Origin: Cenococcum geophilum 1.58 | Lineage: Eukaryota > Ascomycota > Dothideomycetes > Gloniales > Gloniaceae | Assembly: GCA_001692895.1 (NCBI GenBank) | Contig: KV748291.1 | Span: forward strand, 1-64,000 | Length of the DNA stretch: 64,000 nt | Direction: 5' to 3' | The notes under the pieces: generated by a model | The model's input: the letters and a program-made list of their open reading frames with translations, nothing else | Told to the model about the DNA's origin: nothing | Databases searched by the model: none | In this document: positions 48,191 through 60,720 of the stretch, piece after piece | How the letters are laid out: the number at the start of each line of letters is the position of its first letter | How positions within the stretch are numbered: position 1 is the stretch's first letter | Position numbers and translations under genes: made by a program

Positions 48191-50000
48191 TTAGCTAGTA
48201 ATGCTAGTAATACAGTAGAATTTGACATGCCTGCTTATCTAGGCCTCTACCCTAGTTTTCTAGTGGCTTTGTTACATCTGTTGGACACCTCACACACTTT
48301 CCACGGCTGAGGCCGACCCAAACCTCTCCCGCCTGGGTAACTCCTGTTTGCTCTTTAAGCACATCTCACCGGCATGCTATCCCAGCGAATGGTTCCGTCT
48401 GTTGATGTACCGACACGCGCATCCGTTCTCTCGAGCCGCGCAGTAGTCTCTCCGGCCAGGATGTGATCTGCCTGCCAACCAGGTCCACTAAGGGTCAGAG
48501 CCCAGCTAAGGGGTGAGGTCCTTGGAACCAGCAGTGGCCACTATGCACTACACCCCGCGGGAGGCCAGTTGTAATGTAGGGGCGCAACTTCTGACATACC
48601 TCTAGTTCCCGTTTCGCGTTGCCTGTAAGAGTCTCCTCATGACAGGCCAACCGTGTCTTGCAGGACGGGCCACAGACCAGATCCCACGCCGGGCGACCTG
48701 CTCCACCCTATCCTATTAACCAAGCTTATGTCCCCCCTTTCCACAAGCTTGCCTGTGTCTCTAACCGTCGGGTCCTCGTCCGACTGGCCTGTGATTTATC
48801 CGAGGCCCCACCCATATATGTTGAATATGTTCGTCAGGTTGCGTGCACCACGCCTATTAAGACCCTCCTTTGAGTCGCCTACGCCATGGGGGCCGTCGAA
48901 GCTGGCCTATGTTTCCACCACCTAGAGCTTTGCCCGTGTTGCCACCTGTGGTGACCCGCCTTGTTAAGCCTTCCGGTCGCCATCCGGTCCGGGTCGCGCG
49001 CACTACGCCTATTAAGGCCCTCCTCTGAGTCACCTAGGTGTACCAGATAGGCCCTCGTGGAGGGGCCTTAACAAGTTCTTCGCGGTTAGAGGCTTCGGTG
49101 CCTTAACAAGTTTCATACAAGGGATCTGTGACGCGTTAACCTTAACAAGTTGTCATGAAAAGAGGTTCCCTACGCCTTTGCCGTGTCCTACCTTGGTCTC
49201 AGACCTAGTGCAAGCCCAAAGGTGTCCTGTCGTATGCCTAGGATGCGTCCACATCGGCTGGCTGGATAAGGCCAGTTTTGGGTCTGACTGCGGGCCAGAT
49301 AGTCATATGTCGGGTGGATTTTGTATCCTAGTTGCCTTTGACGGGCCTCCCTAGATGGATGATCGCATCGCCCAAGCGGAGGCAGTAGGTGATGTGGTTG
49401 TGGTGCGGTTGGCGTGTTGAAGAATTTTCATCATGCTGACTTCACGCCCCAACAGCCTGCAAGCTATCATCCATCGCCTCTACACTTAGCTATCTATTAG
49501 AAAGGCTTCCCTGATAAGTAACGGTTCATAAGGGTGTGGTCGGTGCGGGTCGGCCGCCCTCCCTGCTACAGTATCTTGCAAAACCGGCTTCCCCGCAATT
49601 GCACATCTCAAAATTCTTTGCTACCTCGCCAAGAGCGTGCACAGCCCGCACTTTACTAAACATAGTTAAGCCCCAGACAAGGCTACCAAGGGTTGCTATT
49701 AAGCCAGTTTGGTAAACCTTAGCCTTATATTACAATACTATCTAACAAGGAGACTCAGTCCACGTGATCGGAAGGAGCTCGGCGGGAAAGTAAACCTGTT
49801 ATATTCCGCACATGTTCTAAATCTACAGTAATGGATTAATTATAAGAGAGTTCGTCTAAGAACAGTGCTGTTATCGTGCAAACCTGCTAGTGTTGTAACA
49901 ATATCTTGGTATCGTTCGCTGGGACTTCCGAAAACTACTTCGACACCACAAAGGGCACAGTCCTTCCGTTTTACCAGCCCCGCCCACCTGCTTATACAGC
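48191..50000. other. Repeat-bearing non-coding region
   Basis: No gene was found. Two direct copies of a block with ACGCCTATTAAG...CCTCC and GAGTC lie near 48,845 and 49,000. CCTTAACAAGT-type words occur three times between 49,070 and 49,155. A copy of the shared GC-rich terminal motif lies at 49,520-49,562. The region looks like decayed mobile-element remains, little touched by RIP. Confidence 0.45.
49520..49562 (+). repeat. Copy 4 of the shared GC-rich terminal motif
   Basis: TTCATAAGGGTGTGG is followed by GTGCGGGTCGGCCGCCCTCC. This is the least mutated copy; others are near 10,350-10,395, 16,340 and 22,019-22,058. Confidence 0.65.
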
Positions 50001-53000
50001 ATAGCAAGGTTTTAAGTTGTATTCAGCGCTAGGATATAGGTCTTCACTTAGTCGTGACCGGGTGCCTTCTCGTATCCTCGCAGTACGCTCTCAACAGGAT
50101 GCGTTAATGCTTAGCTACTTAGGTAAATTGTTTATAAGACTTAGAAGAGCAATTTTCACCAACAGACTATTGATAGGGCTTGCTATATACTTGTTAGCGA
50201 AATCGGCTTCCCCTCCGTATTAAGCTGCTGGAAGTTTTCTCTTACTTCTAGACTAAGGTTCTTAGGCCCACCTAACTAATTCAGTTAAGCGTAGGCTGCT
50301 TAATTATGTTACCTTACGGAAGACTATAGCTACCGTTAGGCAAAAATAAAGCGAGCCTAACTCGATAACCTCGCCTTAAACGAAACACAAAAACGTTTAG
50401 TAGTCCCTGATAGCACTTTTATAGCTAATAAGTTTACAGTAATCGCTGCTCCATATTCTATGCCTTAAAATCAAGTCGTACTGCTTATGCACCTCCTTTT
50501 TAATGCAACACCACTTACGCGCCTAAGACTACACAGTGGGGTAGGTTTGTGCTCTCCTAATTAAACTCGCTGCGGCGACGAGGATACTTAAATGGGTTTC
50601 CTTAACGCATTACCAGCTATTCTACTAAAAGCGCTTTTTAAGCTATAAGCGAATTATAATATAGGCAGAAATAGCATTCTTATATATCTGTCCATAATTA
50701 ACCATCTACTAAAGTTTATGTATAATAACGCAGAACCTAATGTTCTGTTTAAGTCGACCTACAAACACATTAAAGGACCTATGTATGCCTGGTATAGCAA
50801 AGACAGATTAGTAGAGCGGACTTAGCATAGAAGTTAAGAAATTGTTATTTACTACGGCACAATAGCTTGTAGTAGCCAGGTTATAAAGGGCAGTATTACT
50901 AGAGACAAGTTAAGCTTAAAGCTCGGCAGTATACTTTGCTTTAAGATAGAGGCGGCTAGACTAGTAAACAGATTTCCCTGCCTTACTATATAGGGCATAT
51001 ACGACTATACTAACTCACAAAAACAGGAAGTGGCAGCCTTATGCGGCGGCGGCGGCTGCCACTTATATAAAGGAGGTCCTATTAATTATACCTCCGGCTA
51101 AAGTAGCTAAGGATAGTTAGTTTAGTTTATATAATTTACTATATCTATTCTTCTATATTAAAAAAAGGTATCTTATATAGTTGTTACCAGGAGCTTAATA
51201 GAAGCACTATTCTTTACTATTAAATACAATTTTGCTAACTTAACTATAAATAACTATAACCCTATAGATAACTAGCTGCTAGCTAAGCTACTATATACTA
51301 CTAAAGCAGTCTTTAACTCTTATAATAAGTAGTATAGACCTCTTTACCTCTTAGATACCTAAGTTAACGCCCTCTAATAAATAATAGCGTGGGCTAATAG
51401 GCGTAACGAAAGGTACATCTTCTGGCTAAGCGGTATAGCTGGCACTAGAAAGTCTACTATTGCCTACACGGTTGCCCGCAGATACTTTAATTAAGAATCT
51501 ATAGGAGCAAGTTTCTTCCTCTCCAAAGGTAAAGAAGACATTAGCTATACCGGCAAGTTCTGTTTTAGTATTACTATATAACTCGCAGAGAAGCCATTGT
51601 CTCTTAAATACTATATCTATAAAGCCATTAAGCAGTATAGCAATATTGCTAGCTAAGCTCTTTGTAACTAATAGAATTAGCTTGTCCTTTAACCGCTTTC
51701 TAAGCTAAAGGCCAACTTACTTTAGTTACCGTTAATTCTTGCAGTTAACGCCTTAAATAAGTATAAGGGCGAAAACGATATTTAAGTAATTCTTTAACTC
51801 TTAGGTGAGGCTTAATTATTAAAAGCAGCTTAGTTATAAATCTTTATAACAAGCAGACCTAAAATCCTATTCGCTATATCTTCTCTTAAATCCCAGAGAC
51901 TGGACACTAGGATTTTATTCTTTATAATATATCTCCGTCTATTATAGACTATAATATTTCCATTTTTCTTAAACATTATTTACGTATTATTAGACAGAAG
52001 CGTACTCTTACTATAAACTAGCCCGGTTAGGAAACTATTAAACGTCTAGTTTAAACCGCTAGTGGCTTATTTATATAAGCTGTAACTATCTACTATTTTA
52101 TTAGTAAAGGCGAACGATTTGCTATAAGTTAACTGTCTTTTATCCTTTAAGGTAATACCTTTGCTAAAGGACCAGAAACGAAGCTTAATAATATTTACAC
52201 TACAATCCTAATAAACTCCGTTAGTAATGCATATAATAATTAAAGGAAAGAGAATCTATATAAGAGCATAAAAGTAACTCTTAGTACTATCGCTATCCTC
52301 TTTTCCTCCCTTTTTACTATTACCTTAGCTAGGTTGCTTTATATTCCTAAAGAGGATATAGACTAGACGCTATATAATCTGCATTTTATTATAGAGGTAC
52401 TAATAGATTAAGATTACCCTTCGTTTTATAACTTTCTTCTTAATAAGTAGAAATGCTATAATTAACGCTTCTGGGTAAATAAAAAGAAGGCATATACAGC
52501 TCTAGCTAAGGATTGCCTACGGCTTATATTTAAAGGCCTAAGGAGGGATATCTGTGGTCTATACGCACCTAGTATCCTTATTAGTATAGTAGAAGGTAGT
52601 AAGATAGAATAATATCTTCCTTCAGAGCTTTAGTATACGGGCCGCTGCTAGGTTTAACATCTTTAGTTAAGTAAAGCCTACCTTGTTAATAACTGCTATG
52701 TTTATAAATTCCTATAGAAGCACTTCTTTAACTAGCTTAAGGCCCTTAGCCTAATTGGGAAGACATCTAATAGTATTAGTATAGTAATAGCCTTATAGGC
52801 TATAGTGGTAAGTAACTTAATAAGCCAGTTTTATTTAATATAGGTCTAATATAGGTAATTTTTAAACTAGATAAAAACTCTTATTTGTATACTATTATTT
52901 ATAATAAAAAACAATTCATCCTCTATAACTAATTAATTATTAAAAAAGCACCTCTATAGCTGTATTCTACTGCTCTTATCTTTGCCCTAAAGACTAGTAT

Positions 53001-53773
53001 AGTTTGGCAATAATTCTTAGACCAGTTCTCTCTATAGATTTATTACCTATTAGAAGTCTAAATAGCTTAGAACTCTACCATACAGACGCTTAAAGTCATT
53101 TAGATAAGGTTAATACAGCAGCCTTTTTACCGGATAGCAAGCTCCTTACCTCTACCTTTAATAACTATATAGTTAGGCTCTAGGATATAATAACAGGGGC
53201 ATTATATAGCATTTTTAAAGGTTATTTAAATAGGGTTAGCGAAGTAGCCTTTTTACTAGATGGTAAGCTCCTTACTTCTACCTCTAATGATAATATAGTA
53301 AGGCTCTAGGATGCAACAATAGGAGTACTACGCGTTGTTCTTAAAAGTTATTTATATATAGTCTGCGCGGTAGTATTTTCACTAAATAGTATGCTTCTTA
53401 CCTTAAGGATAACTACACTATTAGGATCTAGGATGCAATAATAAGAGCGTTATATAGCATTCTTAACGATTATTTAGATAGGGTTAGCTTAGTACGTTAG
53501 GAAAAAATTTACCTGCATTTAGCCTGCATTTCGTTGCACTTCACTACATTTTACTGCATTAAAAATGACTATAGGCCTTAAGCATCTTATAGGCAGCTAT
53601 ATTATATATTATTTATAGGGGGGAAATCTAAACAGTCTATTAGATATAGTATGTTATATAATTTTTTTTAATAAATTACTTATAAATTATATAAGTTATT
53701 CTACTTCTAAAAAAAGTTATTTTTTTTATTATCTTTTTTTAGAAGTAGAATAGCTTATATAATATACTATATC

Positions 53774-53994
53774 TATTAGAAATAAAGGCAAGTGGTCACT
53801 ATATAAGGCATATTGCCACCACGTATAGCAAGTTGCCGTTACGTACGGCAAGTTGCCGTCACGTGCCGCCGCGGCACTAGCGTGGTGAGGAACCTTAAGT
53901 TCCTTACCCCTTTCTTCAAGAATCAAAACAAGAACAACAATTATTATACTATCTACGAACCGTAGCTACGTAATATCCCCTTATATAACTAACA
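53774..53994 (+). repeat. 5' LTR of the Copia element
   Basis: This is 221 bases, matching 59,679-59,899. It starts TATTAGAAATAAAGG (ancestral TG changed to TA) and ends AACTAACA. It is flanked on the left by ATATC (53,769-53,773), which is repeated after the 3' LTR. Confidence 0.93.
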
Positions 53995-56900
53995 CTAATT
54001 AGTGGTTAACTTTACTATTATACTATAAAATAGCTAGGTATTCCACCAAGAAGAGACAAGCCACTGTACCAGTGCTACTCGTGCTAGAGAAAGCTGTTTT
54101 TTAAGGTTAGAACTAGTCCTAAACCTTAAATAGAACTCTTCTACAAATCTAAGGATCTAAAGGCCAGAACTAGTCCTAAGCCTTTCTAAGATTACGGATT
54201 CTTGCGTTTATTACATAGAATAATACGCTTTATAAGTCTTTATAATTTAAGGCTAGAACTAGTCCTAAGCCCTATAACCATAAATATATATTATAAACGC
54301 GTACTAAATAACAAACGCGTACTAAATAATAAATATACATTATAAACGCGTACTAAACAACAATCCCTACACTAATAACACTTCCCTCCNTCCAAAAACA
54401 TGGCTACGCCTACCTTAAATAACTAGAAAGACTCCTTACTACTAGGGGTAGCTAAGCACGCAAAACTTATTAATAAAGATTAGGACGAATTCGCTTTTAA
54501 TATAATAACTTATACCATAAAACAAGTTAACGGCTTTCTCCTATACTATATTATATTCTACTAAAATAGATACTATACCAACTTACAACTATAGGAGTAT
54601 TTTAGGGAGGATTTTATAGGATAGACTGCTAATACCTAGGTACTTAGCAACATTAATATTGTTTAGAACTTTTAAGACTTCCTCTATAAAAATGGGGTAT
54701 ATATTACTAAGAACGGTAACCTAATTACTAGTAATATTTAGGCCGTTATTACTAGTATAAAAGAACTAATATAGATAGAAGCTAAGATTATACGTTAACT
54801 ACGGAAACCTAAAAATAACCCATATTCTTTAAAAGGCAACTTTAATTTATATTAAAACCCTTAGAACGCTAACCCCCCACCTAAAGCTACTCTCCTACCT
54901 AAAGGTACTCTCCTACTTAGAGTTGCTCTGCCTCTACCTCCTCTACTCTAGCTAACTAGTAAGCCTTTATTATAAGAAGTTATAAATCTAATAAAGGTAT
55001 ATTCGGACAAAGAGAAGAAGTTTAAAGAAAAACTATACGATATACTTAGAGTAAAACTATAGGTCTTTTATAACTGTTGTAATAAGGTCAGAATTTAACG
55101 CTATAAGTACTATTACGCTTTCTCTATTATATTAAAGGGACGGGCGGTAACATTCTATTATAACTATATTACGGGTAAAAACTATAACTTTAATATAATG
55201 CTTTAGCTTACTAAAGCCTACTTTAAGACTAATAAGAATTACTAACTTTATATATCTAAATAGCGGGAGACTATGTTCTAGAAAGTTATTACTTCTAACC
55301 TAATAAAGACTTATTTAGAGTGCCTTTAACTACTCTTTAATAAACTCTAAAAAATCTAATATAGCCTTACTAAAACTTACTAAAACGAGAATAGCCTAAG
55401 GGACTAGGTTACCTTAGCATGCCGTGGCGTTCCTAAGTATAACTTAGCGCTATATAAACCTTTAAATACGTTTAAAGGAGTATATACTAAGCTATACTTT
55501 GCTATAGGTACTATAATATAAATATAAGAATCTTAACAGTTCTATACTAAAAACCCTACCTAACTAAGTATTCCTAACTAATATAATTATAACTGGACTA
55601 ATTAAATATATAGTGGCCGCGGTAGGGAATATAGAAGAGGGTACGATTGACGTTGGCTATAAGGTAATTATAGAGGTCCTTATGGAGGTTTATTTTAAAG
55701 TAATTACTAAAAGAAATACTATGTTTGTAAGAAGCTAAATTACTAGTTAACTAAACACTCCCTTAATAAGTAAAAAGAGGTATATAATAAGTTCCGTTAG
55801 AGTATAAAAAATATAAAAAATTATAAGATTACTATGGCCTACTTCTAAAGCTTCCTAGTTTAATATAAAGGCGTAGAAAACCTTAAGGGTAAGGTTAATA
55901 AGACTAAACAGCTCCTTATAGATATAGAAATTAAAAACTACTTACCTAACCAATACTTTACTAAGTATAGTAAGGTAAATGGTATATAAACTATTACTGT
56001 CCTTAATAACCAATCTACGCTCTATTTTATTATAAAGTTAAATATCTTTAATAAGCCAAAGGAGAGCTCCGCGTTTTCCTTTAATAATAGATACTCGGCA
56101 AATATCTTTTATAGTATTATACCAGATACTAGAGCCACAGGAGTATCTATAGTAGGAGAACCTTAAGTTCGAGCCCTTTAGCAGCTTAATAGCTCTATTT
56201 AGATTAACCATTTAACGGTAGGCCAGTATACAATTCGTTTTAGCAAAGGTACTATAATCTCTCTTAGCATAATTAGGGTTTAAACCCCCTTAGGGTATAT
56301 TAGTTTTTATATTATTCCTATAAACACTCTATTTCTATTTTATATTAAAGATATAAATAAGTTAGGCGTTAGGCTTAACAACCTTAAGAATATACTTATT
56401 TAGGGAGACAATTAGGTGCCTATTATGCGCAAGTAGGGTTACCCCTAGTTGCTCCTTTATTAACTAGAAAAGAGTATTGCTTAAAGCCACTTAACTAAAT
56501 TAGAATTACGCTAACTATACTATTATTTTTGCCACCTATCTATTTATTAATTACTTAGGGTTCTTTAGTAAATAGGCTATAAAGTTAAGGTTAAGGCAAT
56601 TAAGTATCTTATAAAGTATTATTATTACTACTAAATAAATTAAAAGTCCCCTGGCCGATTTAAGTTTACCCTTAAGGATAACTACAACTTTAACTTCTCT
56701 ATTATTATTAACGTTATATATCTTAGCGGCAAGCCAGTACTCTAAGTTATTAACTTCTTAACCTCCTTTTAAGCCGCGCGTTTTTTAAAAGATATATTAG
56801 CCAGAAACGCATAGGAGACCCTTTAGTTATACTAGATTAATATCTATTTAGGACCCCCTAATTAAATCGTCTATAATATAGGAAAGAACTTCTTATCTAT

Positions 56901-59678
56901 AGAGTTTTAATAACAGATAAAGGCAATAGCAATTAAGGTTAAGGAAGTCCCTATTAAGGCATATAATAGTATTAAAAAAGTAGAATAATATTACGCGCTA
57001 TTACGCCGCGTATATAAGATTATCTCTTTAGAATTAAAGGACGCTAATAAAGAACTTACCTTATAAATAGCTATTAAAGCTATTAATAATTCCGCTGGCC
57101 CGGATAGACTTATACCTATATTACTAGTCTTTAGCGCCTACCCTTAAATAACTAACAATTCTTTACTATTTTCCTCTATTATATAATAAGCCAAGGCTAT
57201 TTATAAAGCAATAAAGGAAGTGCGACATCTCTATGCTATACGCTAGGTTAATAAGGTACTAGGAATAAGAAATAGCCTAAACACCTTAACTATGCTTAAT
57301 CTGCCACTCTAGTCTAAGGTACGCGTATAGCGTAAAAAGGGAGAATAGTTAGGCCTACACCAACTTATTATAATTAATAGTTAAACTTATACTATTTAGA
57401 TGCCTTACAGACCTACTTAATTTTATTTAACTGTTATTAAGCCTTATTATAAAGATAATAATTCTAAGCCTTTATAGGATGCCCTAGAAGATGCCCTAAA
57501 AGAGAACCATAATTAATATACTCTAGAAGGTGACTATAATCCTAATATAATTGTAGTAGATATGCTATAACTATAACGCGGTAGAGGTCGCCTAAAGGGA
57601 TTACAAAATCGCTAATATCTTATTAATTTTAAAGAATAATTTATTGCCGCTATTAAGAATAGAGTTAAGTTATTAATGGCCTTTATAACAGCTAAGGAGA
57701 AGGCTAACTTTAAACTTATAAAACAGCTCTAAAAGGAAGGTTGTATTATAACTCTAGGAGCTCCTTTTTAAGTATCCAATAAGTAGGAGATCGATAGTCT
57801 TATTACAAGAGGAGTCTTTAAATTTAAGAAGTATAACCCTACTAAGTTTAATAGAGTTCGCATCTTTAAGTTAAGAATGGTTAACGAGATTAAGGGCAAA
57901 GCTACTAACGCCCCATTTAAGAAATTAAGGCTTATTATCTAAGGCTATAACGATAATAGTAAGGAGGTAATTCTTATATAGTCTCCTATAATTTAATAAG
58001 CTAGTTAGCGAGTTATTATTACGCTAGCTCCCTCCTTAATAAAGAATGGAATGGCGGTTTATTTATAAGATATTACTTAAGCCTATACCTAATTAGAGAC
58101 GCACCTTTAACGCTTAATATTAGCATACCTTCCAGAGTAAATTCGCCACTAGTATCCTGAAGATATAATTATAGTTGTGCTTAAGCCATTATATAGGATT
58201 GCAGAGGTAGGAACTTACTGGTAGGCTACCTATAGCAAGCACTATAAAGAGAAGCTTTTAATAACTACTTCTATATTTAATCCCTACTTCCTTATTACAA
58301 CTANAGGAACTCTATTTAGAATNNTNNGCATATAAANNNANNATATAATTATNTTAGNAGACGACCAATTCTTAGCTCTTAAAGAAGATAAGCTAGTAAA
58401 GGCAAATCTTATAGCAAAGCTAAAGGAAAATCTTAGTTTAATAACACTATTACTCTTTAATAAATGCATTCTCTCCCTAAACAAGGATTCTATTGCTCTG
58501 CGCTAAAAGGGTTAAGGTAAGAAGATTAACGTTATTAACGCTAATTCTCTAAAGTAAGGATATATAGAGTAACGCGCTTATAGAGCTTATATTGCTTTTA
58601 TCTATCAACCTAAGGCTTTATTTAATCTCTCTATTACCGCCTAACACTAGGAATTAACTAAGGATAATGTCCTTGCCCTAAATAAGCGTCTTTTCTAGTA
58701 AATAAACCATCTTAATTAGGGACTACTCTATGTACCTATTAATCTTCCTACCGCTAAGCTCTTTATATTTATTAATAAATCGTTTATAAATAATAAAGAT
58801 TTTAGCTCCTAATTAGGATATAAGATTATTATCGCGAATGAATTTACTGGAGAGAATAACTTTATAATCTATAGCAATTTTATCTATTAGAGCTTAACTA
58901 AGAGTAAGCGCGTTACCTAAAGTATTTTAGCGTTAGAGATATATAGAATAGTTAGCGGAGTTAATATAGTAATTACAATTAGAACTACCCTAAAGATAAT
59001 TATAGATCGACTTGAATTTTCCGTTATCCCTATAATCGTATACACTAACTTATATTCCCTCTATGAGTGTTTAGTTAAGCTTAGTACTATAAAGGAGAAG
59101 CGCCTTATAATTAATATTATAGCACTTTAGTAATCCTATAAGCGTTAAGAACTCTTTAAAATTTAATAGATTAATAGCTAAAATAACCCGGTAAATGCAA
59201 TAACGAAGGCGAACCCAAATAAGGTACTAGAGACGTTTATTAATATAAATACTCTACGTGTATAAGTTAAAGGTTAGGTTAAAAGAGAGTCTTTAGAAAT
59301 TTCTTAGTTATATAAGGTCTTAAGATATCTAGGAACTTTAACTAGCGGTTAAAGTTATCTAATTGGTTAGATTCTCTTGCTAAGACTTTTTAAAGCATAA
59401 TATTCTGTAAACCCTAACTTAACCCAGCTAATTAGGATTTTTCATCCCTAGGATGGAAAATTGCTATTGGCTTGCTTATTACTAGCGCCTTAGCGGCCCT
59501 CTAAATAAGATATCTACCTATAACTCCTAAGTAAGAAAGCACTACGTGCTAAGAGGCAAATTTTGGGACAGCGAGACTTATATTGCAATGGCAATAGTAA
59601 GTAAGGAGGATTAATATTTGTTACGCTAGTCAAGCGGTATATATATGTAGATAGCAACTATAAAAGAAGAGTTGCCAG

Positions 59679-59899
59679 TGTTAGAAATAAAGGCAAGTAG
59701 TTACTATATAAGGTATATTGCCACCACGTATAGCAAGTTGCCGTTATATGCGGCAAGTTACCGTCACGTGCCGCCGCGGCACTAGCGTGGTGAGGAACCT
59801 TAAGTTCCTTACCCCTTTTTTTAAGAATTAAAACAAGAATAACAATTATTATACTATCTACGAACCGTAGCTACGTGATATCCCCTTATGTAACCAACA
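59679..59899 (+). repeat. 3' LTR of the Copia element
   Basis: This is 221 bases, beginning TGTTAGAAATAAAGG and ending AACCAACA, followed by ATATC (59,900-59,904). It is preceded by a purine-rich tract AAAAGAAGAG. It differs from the 5' LTR mainly by C/T and G/A changes. Confidence 0.93.
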
Positions 59900-60196
59900 A
59901 TATCTAATAGGCTATCTAGATTTTTTTTAAACATTATATAAATATAGCTACCTATAAGATGCTTAAGGGCTATAGTCTTTTTAAATGCAGTAAAATGTAG
60001 CGAAGTGCGGCGAAATGCAAGCTAAATGGCGAAAAAAAAAATCCTAACGTGGTCTTTTTACTAGATGGCAAGCTCTTTTATTAATAAATTATTTATGCCT
60101 CCTAATAGTACTAATAGGCTCCTATTAGGGCTGCTAGAAGCTTTAAAGGATACTTATACTTAGCTTCCTATCAGGAACCCATTAGAAGGCTTTTTA

Positions 60197-60293
60197 GACA
60201 ATTAAAACGATTAGGACAATTAGGACAATTAGAACAATTAAAACAATTAAAACAATTAAAACAATTAAAACAATTAAAACAATTAGAATAATA
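60197..60293 (+). repeat. 9-base microsatellite
   Basis: About ten tandem units of ACAATTAAA-type sequence (variants ACAATTAGG, ACAATTAGA) lie just downstream of the truncated WD40 relic. Confidence 0.9.
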
Positions 60294-60429
60294 ATTAAGA
60301 TATTAAATTTTCTAGATTTTAAAATAAGGTATATTAATACTCCAGTATTTATAGCGGTTAAAATATAAAAATTAGTTAAATTTTAGGCCCTATCTTATAT
60401 ATAGGATACTTTAAGCTATTTAAACAATC

Positions 60430-60720
60430 TAAATTAATCCTTCCTACCTACTACCTATGTCTATATCTGTGTCTATATCTATATCTACTTAGGCATTAAG
60501 CGTATTAGCAACTTAATTAATTGAGGCATAAGTATAGCAAGAAGGACGCATACAAGCCTATATAATTGGATTGTCTATAAATAAGAATCCAAAGCTAGAG
60601 AAAAGGAAAGGAAAAAGATAAGCAGCGCCGCTTAAAGTTTTATACAATCTTTAAGTTATATAACTATAGCTATCTGCCAAGTTCTACCGCATTCTACTAA
60701 GTTCTACTAGTACTATAACA
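60430..60720 (-). repeat. 3' LTR region of the Gypsy element (left limit uncertain)
   Basis: On the minus strand the polypurine tract AGAGGGGGGGGGTTAA (about 60,736-60,721) is followed directly by TGTTATAGTAC, the typical start of an LTR. The other end of this LTR cannot be fixed because its partner lies outside the window. Confidence 0.6.

Larger units (their letters stand above)
53774..59899 (+). mobile_element. Ty1/Copia LTR retrotransposon, RIP-degraded
   Basis: A 6,126-base element has 221-base LTRs and a 5-base target duplication ATATC. A single degraded frame from ATG 54,400 to about 59,350 encodes gag and pol in Copia order. Gag-like protein comes first, then an aspartic protease motif read as DTRATG near 56,125, and an integrase region (about 56,450-57,300). 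Reverse transcriptase (GVFKFKKYNP at 57,811 on, then VRIFKLRMVNEIKGKA) and a C-terminal RNase H near 58,830-59,280 follow. Stops are TAA/TAG. Ambiguous bases occur at 54,390 and in a cluster at 58,304-58,358. It inserted into the foldback element, so it is the youngest of the three nested units. It is not active. Confidence 0.9.
53494..60050. mobile_element. Foldback/MITE-like element, split by a Copia insertion
   Basis: Without the Copia element it is about 426 bases (53,494-53,773 plus 59,905-60,050). The two ends are long inverted repeats: ACGTTAGGA at the left and TCCTAACGT at the right, continued inwards by TGCATTTAGC..., ACTACATTTTACTGCATT and CTTAAGCATCTTATAGG with their complements. 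The centre is an AT-rich hairpin. Removing it rejoins the WD40 frame exactly, so it inserted into the NLR gene. No coding capacity; target duplication unclear. Confidence 0.8.
50592..60090 (+). pseudogene. PNP-NACHT-WD40 NLR, RIP-killed and split by insertions
   Basis: The relic starts inside the PNP domain (GFLNALPAILLKALFKL at 50,592; VLFKSTYKHIKG near 50,740; then YYGTIACSSQVIKG and CFKIEAARLVNRFPCL near 50,850-50,990). The same frame continues into a NACHT domain with Walker A read as GIAGTRKST at 51,431-51,460 (canonical GK replaced by RK). NALNKYKGENDI follows near 51,750 in the Walker B region, with FITSRPK after it. WD40 repeats start near 53,040, with KLLTSTSNDNIVRL and similar blocks spaced about 126 bases apart. 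A frame change occurs near 53,398. The fourth repeat is cut at 53,494 by a foldback element and resumes as VVFLLDGKL at 60,051. The PNP start is missing or unrecognisable. Such receptors are implicated in fungal incompatibility and self/non-self recognition; this copy is dead. Confidence 0.85.

Noticed and set aside
53729-53926. Minus-strand ORF of 65 codons
   Set aside because: It spans the foldback centre and the 5' LTR and is therefore not a gene.
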